Shown: positions 38,625 to 47,059, counted from the first letter of the stretch. The stretch is DNA of 64,000 bases from Fluviicola chungangensis (GCF_007558725.1 NZ_VLPL01000003.1:372001-436000), one strand, 5' to 3'. The notes: a model not told the origin generated them from the sequence alone. A program made the numbers and translations.

Positions 38625-39397
38625 TGGCATTACCAAGATGTATTCCTGTTCTCCTGCTTCAGAATGGAGCTTTGGTCAAAACGGTTCAGTTTCAGAACCC
38701 TAAATACATAGGTGATCCGCTAAATGCTGTTCGGATCTTCAATGAAAAAGAAGTGGATGAACTGGTTTTTTTGGATTTGGATGCTTCTGCCATGGAAACT
38801 CCGATTCCCTTTCGGTTGTTAGGAGAAATTGCAGAAGAATGTTTTATGCCTCTGGCTTACGGCGGCGGAATAAAAACAATAGCAGATATCCGTCAGATTA
38901 TCCAGATAGGAATTGAAAAAGTAATTATCGGAACCGAGGCCATTGAAAATCCGGAATTCGTAAAACAGGCTGTAATGGAATTCGGTAGTTCGAGCATTTG
39001 TGTTTCGCTGGATATCCAAAAAAGTACCTCGGGTGAATATGCACTGTACACCCGATCAGGAACAAAATTGGTAAAAGGTGATCCGATCGCATATGCTCAA
39101 AAGCTGGAACAATTGCAGGTCGGAGAATTATTGATCCATTCAATTGACCGGGAAGGAACCCGCAGCGGATTCGACCTGGATCTGATCAGGACTCTTCGAC
39201 AGGCAGTTAGCATTCCGCTCATAGCCAGTGGAGGGGCCGGATCTATAGAACATTTGTGTCAGGGCGTTGAAAGTGGTGCCACAGCGGTTGCTGCCGGAAG
39301 CATGTTTGTCTTCCATGGAAAGCACGCGGCCGTGTTAATTTCTTATCCGGATCATGTGAGTTTAAAAAGAATTTATTCAAGTATTCAACGGAAATAG
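38624..39397 (+). CDS. wbuZ: HisF2/WbuZ-type cyclase for sugar amidation
   Basis: 257 residues, a beta/alpha barrel. LVFLDLDASA, YGGGIKTIADI, SLDIQKS, IDREGTRSGFD and ASGGAGSIEHL mark the HisF fold. In true HisF an Asp sits at position 11 in the first strand; here that place reads VLLLQNG, as in the AglZ/WbuZ group that modifies sugars to acetamidino forms. The second barrel Asp (SLDIQ) is kept. Coupled to hisH. The usual partner, a WbpG-type N-acetyl sugar amidotransferase, is not in this window. Confidence 0.86.
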   Translation: MALPRCIPVLLLQNGALVKTVQFQNPKYIGDPLNAVRIFNEKEVDELVFLDLDASAMETPIPFRLLGEIAEECFMPLAYGGGIKTIADIRQIIQIGIEKVIIGTEAIENPEFVKQAVMEFGSSSICVSLDIQKSTSGEYALYTRSGTKLVKGDPIAYAQKLEQLQVGELLIHSIDREGTRSGFDLDLIRTLRQAVSIPLIASGGAGSIEHLCQGVESGATAVAAGSMFVFHGKHAAVLISYPDHVSLKRIYSSIQRK

Positions 39398-39412
39398 TTT
39401 ATTTTGTTCTCA

Positions 39413-40492
39413 ATGGGAAAATTGAAAATAGTAACAATATTAGGTGCAAGACCGCAGTTTATTAAAGCGGCGGCAGTTTCTTCACTGTTTAGCAGGTATT
39501 TTGATGAAATTTTAGTTCATACCGGGCAGCACTACGATGCAAATATGTCGGATGTGTTTTTTGAAGAATTAAATATTCCGAATCCGAAATACCATTTAAA
39601 TATAGGTTCAGGTTCGCATGGTGCTATGACTGGAGCGATGTTGACCGAGATCGAAAAAGTACTGGAAATTGAAAAGCCGGATTTTGTGTTGGTTTATGGA
39701 GACACAAATTCAACGATTGCAGGGTCTCTGGCTGCGTCCAAATTACTGATTCCGGTGATTCACGTGGAAGCGGGACTAAGAAGTTTCAATAAGGCCATGC
39801 CGGAGGAACAAAACCGGATTCTAACCGATCATATTTCCGATTTGTTGTTTGTTCCGACACAAACGGCTGCAGATCATCTGAAGAATGAAGGAATTACCAA
39901 AGGTGTTCATTTGGTTGGAGATGTGATGTACGATGGTATTTTACATTTCACTAAAATTGCGCAGGAGAAAAGTAATATTCTTGAAGAATTGAATCTGAAT
40001 GCCGGTGAATTTTTATTATGTACGATCCATCGCGCTGAGAATACGAATAGTCTGGAAAGGTTAACGGCCATCGTTTCAGGTTTGAATGCCTGCAAAGAAT
40101 TGGTTGTCTTACCTCTTCACCCCAGAACATTGAAGTACATCACGGATTATGGGTTGAAACTGGCGGATACGATACGGGTGATCGAACCTGTCGGATATTT
40201 GGATATGGTTCGTTTGGAATCTACAGCGAAGAAAATCGTGACAGATAGCGGAGGTATTCAGAAGGAAGCTTTTTTCCTTGGGATTCCTTGCATTACCATG
40301 AGAGATGAAACAGAATGGGTTGAAACCGTTCATAACGGCTGGAATATACTTGTTGGAGCGAATGAAGCAAAGATTGTGGATGCAATCAGAAGCTTTAACC
40401 CGACCAGTGAACGAAAAACGTATTTTGGAGAAGGAAATGCCTCTCAATTAATGGTAGATCCTATTTTAAATTATAAAAAAGAAGGGATCTAA
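39413..40492 (+). CDS. wecB: UDP-N-acetylglucosamine 2-epimerase, non-hydrolysing
   Basis: 359 residues from the ATG at 39413 (a TTG three codons upstream is less likely). GT-B-like fold: LGARPQFIKAAAVS at the N-terminus, LVHTGQHYD, VYGDTNST, HVEAGLRSFN, MPEEQNRILTDH, and DSGGIQKEAFFLGIPC near the UDP site. It converts UDP-GlcNAc to UDP-ManNAc or acts similarly on a related diacetamido sugar (WbpI type). The latter would fit the neighbouring HisH/HisF2 pair. One-bp overlap with the next gene. Confidence 0.9.
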   Translation: MGKLKIVTILGARPQFIKAAAVSSLFSRYFDEILVHTGQHYDANMSDVFFEELNIPNPKYHLNIGSGSHGAMTGAMLTEIEKVLEIEKPDFVLVYGDTNSTIAGSLAASKLLIPVIHVEAGLRSFNKAMPEEQNRILTDHISDLLFVPTQTAADHLKNEGITKGVHLVGDVMYDGILHFTKIAQEKSNILEELNLNAGEFLLCTIHRAENTNSLERLTAIVSGLNACKELVVLPLHPRTLKYITDYGLKLADTIRVIEPVGYLDMVRLESTAKKIVTDSGGIQKEAFFLGIPCITMRDETEWVETVHNGWNILVGANEAKIVDAIRSFNPTSERKTYFGEGNASQLMVDPILNYKKEGI

Positions 40493-41715
40493 TGGGATTA
40501 AGATTACTTATTTTAACTCAATATTACCCGCCTGAAATTGGCGCCCCGCAAAATCGTCTGCACGAATTGGCTGTTCGTTTGAAAGCAAAGGGCCTTCATG
40601 TTGAAGTGCTTACTGCCATGCCGAATTATCCAAAGATGGAAATTCATGAAGCTTACCGAAATGGAAAGATTTTAGAAGAAACCATCGATGGAATTCCGGT
40701 TCATAGAGCAAAAATTTACGTTTCTGCTTCCAAAGGAATTGTCAAACGCTTGCTGAACTATTTCAGTTTTGTATTCACTTCTTATTGGAGAGGAAAGAAA
40801 TTGGAGAACTTCGATTTCCTGATGGTTGAATCTCCGCCGTTGTTTTTAGGCTATTCAGCCATGCGGCTTTCCAGGAAACTAAAGGCAAAACTGATTTTCA
40901 ATGTTTCTGATTTGTGGCCGGAAAGCGCAGAAAAATTAGGGTTGGTTACCAATAAGTTCTTATTGGGAATGGCTTATCGTTTGGAGGCAAAATGCTACCG
41001 GAAATCCTTTTTAATTACCGGTCAGACGCAGGGGATTGTGGATGATATTTCGAGAAGATTCCCGGATAAAAAAGTAGTGTGGCTTCCGAATGGAGTGGAT
41101 TTGGGTTATTATAATCCAGCAGAGATTGAACCGATCGGGTACCGTAAAAGAAACCATCTGAATGAATCGGATATCTTGTTTTTTTATGGAGGAGTGGTTG
41201 GTTATGCACAAGGATTGGACGTGATCCTGAATGCTGCTAAATTAGTGGAACACCGTCCGGAAATTCAATTCATCATTCAGGGTGCAGGCCCGGAAAAAGA
41301 ACGGTTACTGGAATTGAAAAAAGAAATGAATGTTAAAAACGTCCATTTTTTGCCTCCTGTAGACAAATCCGAAATGCCCGGAGTTTTAAAAGAAATTAAT
41401 GTCGCTGTAATTCCACTCAGAAAATTGGACTTGTTTGAAGGGGCGATCCCTTCCAAGGTTTTTGAGACACTGGCAATGGAAATACCGATTCTTTTAGGCG
41501 TCAATGGGGAGGCACGGATTCATTTCGCTGACAAGGCACAAGCTGCTATTTTTGTAGAGCCTGAAAATGCCTCCGTTTTGGCAGAGAATGTCTTGTTTTT
41601 GGCAGATAATCCGGAATTGGCCAAGGAAATGGGAAAAAAAGGAAGAAAATATGCAGAGATCCAATTCAACCGGGATGTGATCGCTTCCAACTTTTTAAAA
41701 ACATTGAGTGAGTAA
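40492..41715 (+). CDS. Glycosyltransferase family 4, WbuB-like
   Basis: 407 residues, GT-B. Starts LLILTQYYPPEIGAPQNRLH with FNVSDLWPESAEKLG and WLPNGVDLGYY; donor-binding part FFYGGVVGYAQGLDVILNA and later KVFETLAMEIPILLGVNGE with its Glu. This is the layout of WbuB, which adds an N-acetyl-fucosamine-type sugar in O-antigen clusters that also encode WecB- and PglC-like proteins. The donor here is not proven. Confidence 0.87.
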   Translation: MGLRLLILTQYYPPEIGAPQNRLHELAVRLKAKGLHVEVLTAMPNYPKMEIHEAYRNGKILEETIDGIPVHRAKIYVSASKGIVKRLLNYFSFVFTSYWRGKKLENFDFLMVESPPLFLGYSAMRLSRKLKAKLIFNVSDLWPESAEKLGLVTNKFLLGMAYRLEAKCYRKSFLITGQTQGIVDDISRRFPDKKVVWLPNGVDLGYYNPAEIEPIGYRKRNHLNESDILFFYGGVVGYAQGLDVILNAAKLVEHRPEIQFIIQGAGPEKERLLELKKEMNVKNVHFLPPVDKSEMPGVLKEINVAVIPLRKLDLFEGAIPSKVFETLAMEIPILLGVNGEARIHFADKAQAAIFVEPENASVLAENVLFLADNPELAKEMGKKGRKYAEIQFNRDVIASNFLKTLSE

Positions 41716-41723
41716 TCATTCGG

Positions 41724-41756
41724 TTGGATTCTTCCCTTTATATTTAGTTAACTTTG
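41724..41756 (+). promoter_or_regulatory. Possible promoter before the aminotransferase gene
   Basis: TTG at 41724-41726, 22 bp, then TAACTTTG at 41749-41756. The -7 box is a full match; the spacing is at the long end. The ATG is 17 bp downstream. Confidence 0.4.
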
Positions 41757-41772
41757 ATTCAAAATTTATAAC

Positions 41773-42984
41773 ATGATACCGTTTTCACCTCCCAGAATAG
41801 ATCAACGCGTAATTGATGAGGTAACAAAAGCCTTAACTTCAGGCTGGATTACAACCGGTCCGAGAACCAAGTTGTTCGAAAGGCAATTAACCGAATATTG
41901 CGGGAACAAATGTACGGTTGCTGTTGCATCCTGGACAGCAGGAATGGAGGTGGTATTGCGTTGGTGGGGAATAGGTCCGGGTGACGAAGTTATTATTCCG
42001 GCAATTACCTACTGTGCTTCTGCAAATGTGGTGATACATACCGGAGCTAAACCGGTCATGGTAGACATTAACCCGGATGATTTCAATATTTCCGTTGAAG
42101 CTATCCGGAGAGCGGTTACTCCCAGAACGAAAGTTATTATGCCTGTAGATATAGCAGGTTTTCCATGCGATTATGACGGAATTTTTCAAATTGTAAATGA
42201 TCCGTCCATTAAAAGCCTGTTTCAACCGAATTCGGATCTGCAAAAACGATTGGGACGTATCCTGGTTGCCGCTGATGCTGCTCATTCCTTTGGCGCAACA
42301 TATGGTGGGAAACGCTCCGGGGCAATCGCAGATGTGAGTTGTTTCTCGTTTCACGCGGTAAAAAATCTGACGACTGCGGAAGGAGGTACCATGTCCATCA
42401 ACTTACCGGATGGGTTTGATCACGAAGCTATTTATAAGGATTTGTGTGTAAAAATCCTTCACGGTCAAAATAAAGATGCACTGGCAAAAACGCAGAAAGG
42501 GAATTGGCGTTACGATGTAACAGAACCAGGGTTTAAATGCAATATGACAGATATTCAGGCTGCAATCGGTTTAGTGGAGCTGGATCGTTTTCAGGAAAAC
42601 CTGGATCGCAGAAGAACCATTTGTCTGGCATATAATGAGGGCTTGAAAAACGAATCCTGGGCACTTCTCCCAAAAATGAAGGACGAAAAACGTGAGACGT
42701 GTTATCATTTATACCAGTTACGAATTGCAGGTGCCTCTGAAGCACAGCGGGATGCGATCATGCAGGCCATTTTTGATCAGGATGTTTCCGTGAATGTTCA
42801 CTTTCAGCCACTTCCGGTTTTAACTGCCTATAAGAGCAGGGGATACAAAATAGAAGATTACCCGGAAGCTTGGGATAAATACGCGAATGAGATCACCTTA
42901 CCGGTTTATTTTGACTTAACGGATGAACAGGTACAAATTGTCATTCAAGCGGTTAAAAATGCGGTAAAACAGGTCTTGGGATAA
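41773..42984 (+). CDS. DegT/DnrJ/EryC1/StrS-family sugar aminotransferase
   Basis: 403 residues, fold type I PLP enzyme. SGWITTGPRTKLFE opens the family; GPGDEVIIPAITYCASANVVIHTGAKPVMVDI follows in order (positions about 73-105); Asp in AADAAHSFGA and the Schiff-base Lys in SFHAVKNLTTAEGG are present. It transfers an amino group to a keto-sugar nucleotide. Unlike most relatives the substrate loop reads ASWTAGME instead of NSCTAAL. It is translationally coupled to the sugar transferase (1-bp overlap), a PglE-PglC-like pair. Confidence 0.9.
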   Translation: MIPFSPPRIDQRVIDEVTKALTSGWITTGPRTKLFERQLTEYCGNKCTVAVASWTAGMEVVLRWWGIGPGDEVIIPAITYCASANVVIHTGAKPVMVDINPDDFNISVEAIRRAVTPRTKVIMPVDIAGFPCDYDGIFQIVNDPSIKSLFQPNSDLQKRLGRILVAADAAHSFGATYGGKRSGAIADVSCFSFHAVKNLTTAEGGTMSINLPDGFDHEAIYKDLCVKILHGQNKDALAKTQKGNWRYDVTEPGFKCNMTDIQAAIGLVELDRFQENLDRRRTICLAYNEGLKNESWALLPKMKDEKRETCYHLYQLRIAGASEAQRDAIMQAIFDQDVSVNVHFQPLPVLTAYKSRGYKIEDYPEAWDKYANEITLPVYFDLTDEQVQIVIQAVKNAVKQVLG

Positions 42985-43571
42985 TGAAACGCCTGTTTGA
43001 CATATGTGTTTCATTCATTGTTTTAATGCTGTTTCTACCGTTCGGAATCCTCATTTCCATTGCAATTGTTTGTGAGAGCAGAGGAGGTGTTTTTTACAGG
43101 CAGCAACGGGTAGGAAGAAACGGCATTCCCTTTCTGTTATGGAAATTTCGAACGATGCGTGTGGATGCTGATAAATCGGGAAAGTTAACAGTAGGGATGC
43201 GCGACCCGCGAATTACCCGGGTGGGTTATTTTATACGTAAATCGAAACTCGATGAATTTCCTCAATTTATCAATGTATTACTCGGTGAAATGAGTATCGT
43301 AGGCCCACGTCCGGAAGTACAGGAGTATGTAGATCTGTATACACCCGACCAGCGTGCAGTGCTTTCCGTGAAACCGGGTATTACAGATTATGCTTCATTG
43401 GAGTATTTCAAAGAAAATGAATTGTTGGGGCAATCGGATAATCCAAGAGACACTTACATTCATGAAATCATGCCCGCCAAAATTGAATTGAATAAAAAAT
43501 ACCTTGCCAATCCAACCTTGGGTCAGGATATCAAAATCATGTGGCTGACGTTTTTGAAAATGGTTAAGTAG
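42984..43571 (+). CDS. Initiating phosphoglycosyl transferase (PglC-type)
   Basis: 195 residues, the compact monotopic type. One re-entrant membrane helix at the N-terminus (FIVLMLFLPFGILISIAIV), RQQRVGRNGIPFLLWKFRTM, the catalytic Asp-Glu pair in SKLDEFPQFINVL, and EMSIVGPRPE. It attaches the first sugar phosphate to undecaprenyl phosphate, starting the glycan. As in many such clusters it is the last gene; a repeat-rich hairpin follows directly. Confidence 0.92.
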   Translation: MKRLFDICVSFIVLMLFLPFGILISIAIVCESRGGVFYRQQRVGRNGIPFLLWKFRTMRVDADKSGKLTVGMRDPRITRVGYFIRKSKLDEFPQFINVLLGEMSIVGPRPEVQEYVDLYTPDQRAVLSVKPGITDYASLEYFKENELLGQSDNPRDTYIHEIMPAKIELNKKYLANPTLGQDIKIMWLTFLKMVK

Positions 43572-43638
43572 TTCAAATGGTCAAATAGAATTTCTTGAAC
43601 TTTTGAACCCTTTTGAACCCTTTTGAACCCTTTTGAAC
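43571..43638. repeat. GTTCAAA/TTTGAAC intergenic element B with tandem 10-mers
   Basis: GTTCAAATGGTCAA can pair with TTGAACTTTTGAAC, and the unit TTTTGAACCC is repeated three times at 43601-43630 with a fourth imperfect copy (TTTTGAACGC). It lies between convergent genes and could act as a terminator for both. Related to element A at 37,929. Confidence 0.65.
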
Positions 43639-43639
43639 G

Positions 43640-44011
43640 CTACTTTTTAAAAACAAGATAAACCGCAATCAAAATCAACAAAAAGGCCATTGCATGATTC
43701 CATTTAAAAGCTTCGTCTTTAAAGAAGATCAGGGAGAAAACCATGAAAACCAAGATGGAAGTAACTTCCTGAATGATCTTTAATTGAATCAGGGAAAAGG
43801 GACCGCCGTTTCCGTAATAACCCAGTTTATTGGCAGGAACCATGAAAATATACTCAAAGAAAGCGATTCCCCAACTGATTAAAATGGTTGTAACAAAAAC
43901 CCAAACCCCCGTTTTTTTCGCTTCCGGATTATCTCTTAAATGACCATACCAAGCATAGGTCATAAATGAATTGGAAACAAGTAATAACGCGATTGTAAGA
44001 AGAGCCCTCAT
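43640..44011 (-). CDS. DMT-superfamily membrane protein (DUF486)
   Basis: 123 residues with four membrane spans. FMTYAWYGHL, ILISWGIAFFEYIFMVPANKLGY and QLKIIQEVTSILVFMVFSLIFF are the DUF486 hallmarks. Small inner-membrane protein, probably a transporter-like dimer; substrate unknown. The ATG at 44011 is right: a longer TTG start would lie inside TACATTTG (minus strand, 44027-44034), the probable -7 box. Confidence 0.88.
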   Translation of the reverse strand: MRALLTIALLLVSNSFMTYAWYGHLRDNPEAKKTGVWVFVTTILISWGIAFFEYIFMVPANKLGYYGNGGPFSLIQLKIIQEVTSILVFMVFSLIFFKDEAFKWNHAMAFLLILIAVYLVFKK

Positions 44012-44042
44012 AATTCCTTTTTCCCGCAAATGTAATAGGAAT

Positions 44043-44073
44043 AAAAAATCCCCTTAACTAAGCCAAGAGGATT
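44043..44073 (-). terminator. Terminator after the small T9SS-tail gene
   Basis: On the minus strand AATCCTCTT pairs with AAGGGGATT (one wobble) and is followed by a T run. It also sits just upstream of the DUF486 promoter. Confidence 0.7.
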
Positions 44074-44151
44074 TCGGATTGTTTTTTTGGCAGAAATAAT
44101 TTGGGATGCTTCCAAAAAGTAAGGATTTGGAATTGTCAACCTGGAATCGGA

Positions 44152-44472
44152 TTAGTTTTTATATACGTTTTTCTTTTCAATCCGCCCGTCAACACTTTCG
44201 ATGTAAACAAAAATCCAACCTTGCGGAAGGTCATGAAGCGAAAAGCACCAATTCGGCAGTGCGTGGTTTTTCAGTACCTGGCCGTTCAAATCGATGATGG
44301 TGATGTCTTTAATTTCGAGAGAGGAAGTAACCATAAGCAGATCGCTCGTTGGATTCGGATATACTTTCAAATCCCAGTCCGGTAACTGATTTTCTACCGG
44401 AGGATCTGTACTTTGTGCCGACAATGAGCTGGAAAAAAGGAGTAGCCCACCTAATAAAACTAAGGTTTTCAT
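44152..44472 (-). CDS. Minimal secreted protein: signal peptide plus T9SS tail
   Basis: 106 residues. A signal peptide ending SSSLSAQ is followed after about 15 residues by a type A sorting domain: LKVYPNPTSDLLMVTSS, IKDITIIDLNGQVLKN, LPQGWIFVYIESVDGRIEKK. There is no room for any other domain. The mature product would be little more than the tail itself. It may be a remnant of a larger gene, a T9SS cargo of minimal size, or a decoy. Monocistronic, with its own terminator. Confidence 0.82.
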   Translation of the reverse strand: MKTLVLLGGLLLFSSSLSAQSTDPPVENQLPDWDLKVYPNPTSDLLMVTSSLEIKDITIIDLNGQVLKNHALPNWCFSLHDLPQGWIFVYIESVDGRIEKKNVYKN

Positions 44473-44552
44473 GGTATTTTGGATTTAACCTTAATAATTG
44501 CACGAATTGGGAAACGTTACAACAATTCTCCATTTTCAATTAAATTTGGTTC

Positions 44553-44912
44553 ATGATAAAACCAATCAAACTTTCAGAAGCCAATGCCGATTTTTTTGAC
44601 CGGGTGTACCAGGTTGTGCGCTTAATCCCGAAAGGGAGAGCCACATCGTATGGAGCAATTGCAAAATACCTGGGTGCAAAAAGCGGAAGTAGGATGGTAG
44701 GATGGGCAATGAATGCGGCACATAGCATTCGCGAAATCCCTGCACAACGTGTAGTAAACAGAAACGGCCAGTTGACTGGTAAAATGCATTTCGAGACACC
44801 TACCAAAATGGAAGAGCTACTTCAACTGGATGGAATTGAAGTAAAAAATGATCAGATTGTCAATTGGAAAGAGGTTTTTTGGGATCCAATGACTGAATTA
44901 CAGATCGATTAA
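44553..44912 (+). CDS. Alkyltransferase-like protein (Atl, MGMT family)
   Basis: 119 residues, the DNA-binding half of O6-methylguanine methyltransferases. FFDRVYQVVRLIPKGRATSYGAIA and the winged-helix arginine (SRMVGWAMNA) are clear. The active-site motif PCHRV is replaced by PAQRV, so the methyl-accepting cysteine is absent. Atl proteins bind alkylated bases and hand them to nucleotide excision repair. TAAATTTG at 44540-44547 may be the -7 box. Its stop shares TTAA with the convergent gene's stop. Confidence 0.9.
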   Translation: MIKPIKLSEANADFFDRVYQVVRLIPKGRATSYGAIAKYLGAKSGSRMVGWAMNAAHSIREIPAQRVVNRNGQLTGKMHFETPTKMEELLQLDGIEVKNDQIVNWKEVFWDPMTELQID

Positions 44913-45220
44913 GGGAATTTGGAAATCAATTTTTGGCTATCGCCGGCTTTGATTTCACAATCTGTCCGGTAATCTGCAATCTCCTCGTTGAAAAGCTCTT
45001 CATTGCCTGAAAGATGCGCACGGAACGAAAGTTCTTTTTGAATTGCTTCCAGGGTGGTATAACTATAAGAGACAGTTTCCAGTTCATTTAGTTGATTCAG
45101 TAAGCCACGCTCTTTTTCAACTAATTTTTTTGCATGATCAATCTGGCGCTCATATTCCGACTGACATGAACTCAAAAACGCAAGAATTGAAAGGACTTGT
45201 AGTAGATTTTTCCATTTCAT
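44909..45220 (-). CDS. Small lipoprotein of unknown function
   Basis: 103 residues. The lipobox LAFLSSC follows a hydrophobic signal; the mature part is helical and charged (EYERQIDHAKKLVEKERGLLNQLNEL) with one further cysteine near the end (RTDCEIKAG). No family recognised. TACCTTTG on the minus strand at 45225-45232 is a good -7 box a few bases ahead of the ATG. Convergent with the Atl gene, with a 4-bp overlap at the stops. Confidence 0.75.
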   Translation of the reverse strand: MKWKNLLQVLSILAFLSSCQSEYERQIDHAKKLVEKERGLLNQLNELETVSYSYTTLEAIQKELSFRAHLSGNEELFNEEIADYRTDCEIKAGDSQKLISKFP

Positions 45221-45368
45221 GTGTCAAAGGTACATACAAACCAATCAATTAAAAAAATCGGTTGTTTTCTCAAAAGCGTTAAATATTCATTTTTTCTGAT
45301 AGAATATTCAAATTAATAATCGGAGCATTCTATTTTACACTCGAGAATCCTGCTTACATTTGTGAAGC

Positions 45369-46385
45369 ATGATTTTGGTAACCGGTTCAACAGGACTTCT
45401 CGGATCACATGTAGTGGTTGAATTACTTCGTAAAGGGTATGAAGTACGAGCCATGTTTCGTGACGAGGAAAGAAAACAGGTTGTTTACCGCTTAATCGAT
45501 TTCTATTACCCGGAAGAAAAGGAAGTATTCCTTCAAAAATTAACTTGGTTTCGGGGAGATATTTTGGATCTGGCAGATGTGGAGGATTCACTTGTTGGAG
45601 TTTCGAAAGTAGTGCATTGCGCTGCGCTTGTATCTTTTCACAGAAGAGATTTCAATCTGCTTTTCAGGGTAAATCGTCGCGGAACGGCCAACCTGGTCAA
45701 TTTTGCACTGAATTCTGATGTAAATCAATTCATCCATGTTTCATCGACCGCTGCCATAGGAAGTGATTCTCAAGCTACAGATGGCATGAAACGTGAAAGT
45801 AATTTATGGAATCCGAACGATGAAGTAAGTGGGTATTCATTATCCAAATTCAGTGCTGAAAAGGAAGTATGGAGAGCAAGTGAGGAGGGATTACGGGTTT
45901 CTATCGTGAACCCAAGCGTGATGTTTGGTCCCGGTTCCTGGGAAGAAAGCTCTCTCAAAATATTCAGAACGCTTCATAAAGGATTGAAATATTACACCGA
46001 AGGGGCGAATGCTTTTGTGGATGTCCGGGATGTGACAACATTGATTTTAAAACTCATTGAGACGGAAAAAACCGGGGAGCGCTATTTGGTGACAGGTTCA
46101 AATCTGAAATTCAAAGAATTATTTGACCGGATTTGCGAACAACTGCATGTAAAAGCACCATCCAAATTAGCGGGGCCTTTCTTGACCGGTTTGGCCTGGA
46201 GATTATCCGGAATTCTTGGTCGGATTCAAGGAAAACGACCCACTATTACCAAGGAAAGCGCACGGAGTTCTCAAAGCAGTTCTCAATTTTCAAATGAGAA
46301 ATTATTGCGCGATTTCCCGGATTTCAAGTTTACTCCCATAGAAGAAACAATCGCCGTAACGATCAAAGGAAGAACAGATCTTTGA
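45369..46385 (+). CDS. NAD(P)-dependent epimerase/reductase (extended SDR)
   Basis: 338 residues. Rossmann motif GSTGLLGSH at residues 6-14, VVHCAALVSFHRRD, HVSSTAAIG and catalytic YSLSK (YxxxK) near residue 157; NPSVMFGPGSW follows. It resembles dihydroflavonol-4-reductase-like SDRs common in Flavobacteriia next to engB. Substrate unknown. TACATTTG at 45355-45362, six bases before the ATG, would give a very short leader. Confidence 0.85.
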   Translation: MILVTGSTGLLGSHVVVELLRKGYEVRAMFRDEERKQVVYRLIDFYYPEEKEVFLQKLTWFRGDILDLADVEDSLVGVSKVVHCAALVSFHRRDFNLLFRVNRRGTANLVNFALNSDVNQFIHVSSTAAIGSDSQATDGMKRESNLWNPNDEVSGYSLSKFSAEKEVWRASEEGLRVSIVNPSVMFGPGSWEESSLKIFRTLHKGLKYYTEGANAFVDVRDVTTLILKLIETEKTGERYLVTGSNLKFKELFDRICEQLHVKAPSKLAGPFLTGLAWRLSGILGRIQGKRPTITKESARSSQSSSQFSNEKLLRDFPDFKFTPIEETIAVTIKGRTDL

Positions 46386-46441
46386 ATTGAAAAGTAACGG
46401 ACTCGCTTTCTGGCGAAACCTTGTTTTTTACCTTTTCAATT
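46385..46441. terminator. Inverted repeat between convergent genes
   Basis: AATTGAAAAG (46385-46394) and CTTTTCAATT (46432-46441) are perfect arms around a loop containing TTGTTTTTTA. Probably terminates the SDR gene and engB from opposite sides. Confidence 0.45.
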
Positions 46442-46447
46442 ACCCAA

Positions 46448-47059
46448 TTACCCTTTGCTGTTCGCTAGATCCGTATTGATCTGTTCAATGTAATTCAGGA
46501 TTTTTTCACGGCCGAATTGAGATTCGCTGGAAGTTGTAAATACCGGCGGAAGCGTTTCCCAATATTTCAACATTTCTTTTTTGTAAGCAGCAAGATTTTT
46601 CTGCAATGCCGAACTGGAAAGTTTATCAATCTTCGTGAACACCATGGAGAATGGAAGTTGTTCTTCAGCACACCAGGTCATGAATTCCAGGTCAATTTTT
46701 TGAGGTTCCAGACGCGAATCAATCAATACAAAAATATTGATCAGCATTTCCCTTTTTGTCAGGAATTCCGAAATGAACTTTTCCCATTGATGTCTGCTCG
46801 ATTTTGAGGCTTTGGCATATCCATATCCCGGTAAATCAACCAGGTACCATTCATCGTTGATCAAAAAGTGATTGATCAACTGTGTTTTTCCAGGTTTTCC
46901 GGAAGTTTTGGCAAGATCCTTTTTGTCTACCAGCATGTTGATCAAGGAAGATTTTCCCACATTCGATCGGCCGATAAAGGCATATTCCGGTTTCCCGTCT
47001 GTCGGACAAAGTTTAATGTCTGTATTACTGATAACGAATTTGGCTTCCTTGATAATCAT
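46448..47059 (-). CDS. engB: Ribosome biogenesis GTPase EngB (YsxC/YihA)
   Basis: 203 residues from the ATG at 47059. G1 is [14 protein letters not shown] near residue 29, G2 region [11 protein letters not shown]3 [10 protein letters not shown]4 FTKIDK, G5 TSSES. It assists late assembly of the 50S subunit. A longer frame opens at a TTG that lies inside TAACTTTG (minus strand, 47078-47085), the probable -7 box, so the shorter start is preferred. Monocistronic. Confidence 0.94.
   Translation of the reverse strand: MIIKEAKFVISNTDIKLCPTDGKPEYAFIGRSNVGKSSLINMLVDKKDLAKTSGKPGKTQLINHFLINDEWYLVDLPGYGYAKASKSSRHQWEKFISEFLTKREMLINIFVLIDSRLEPQKIDLEFMTWCAEEQLPFSMVFTKIDKLSSSALQKNLAAYKKEMLKYWETLPPVFTTSSESQFGREKILNYIEQINTDLANSKG

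Noticed and set aside
38007-39397. hisH and hisF as histidine biosynthesis genes
   Set aside because: No other his genes are near, the barrel lacks the first catalytic Asp, and the context is glycan synthesis.
43601-43640. Tandem 10-mers as a CRISPR array
   Set aside because: Units are 10 bp with no spacers and no cas genes nearby.
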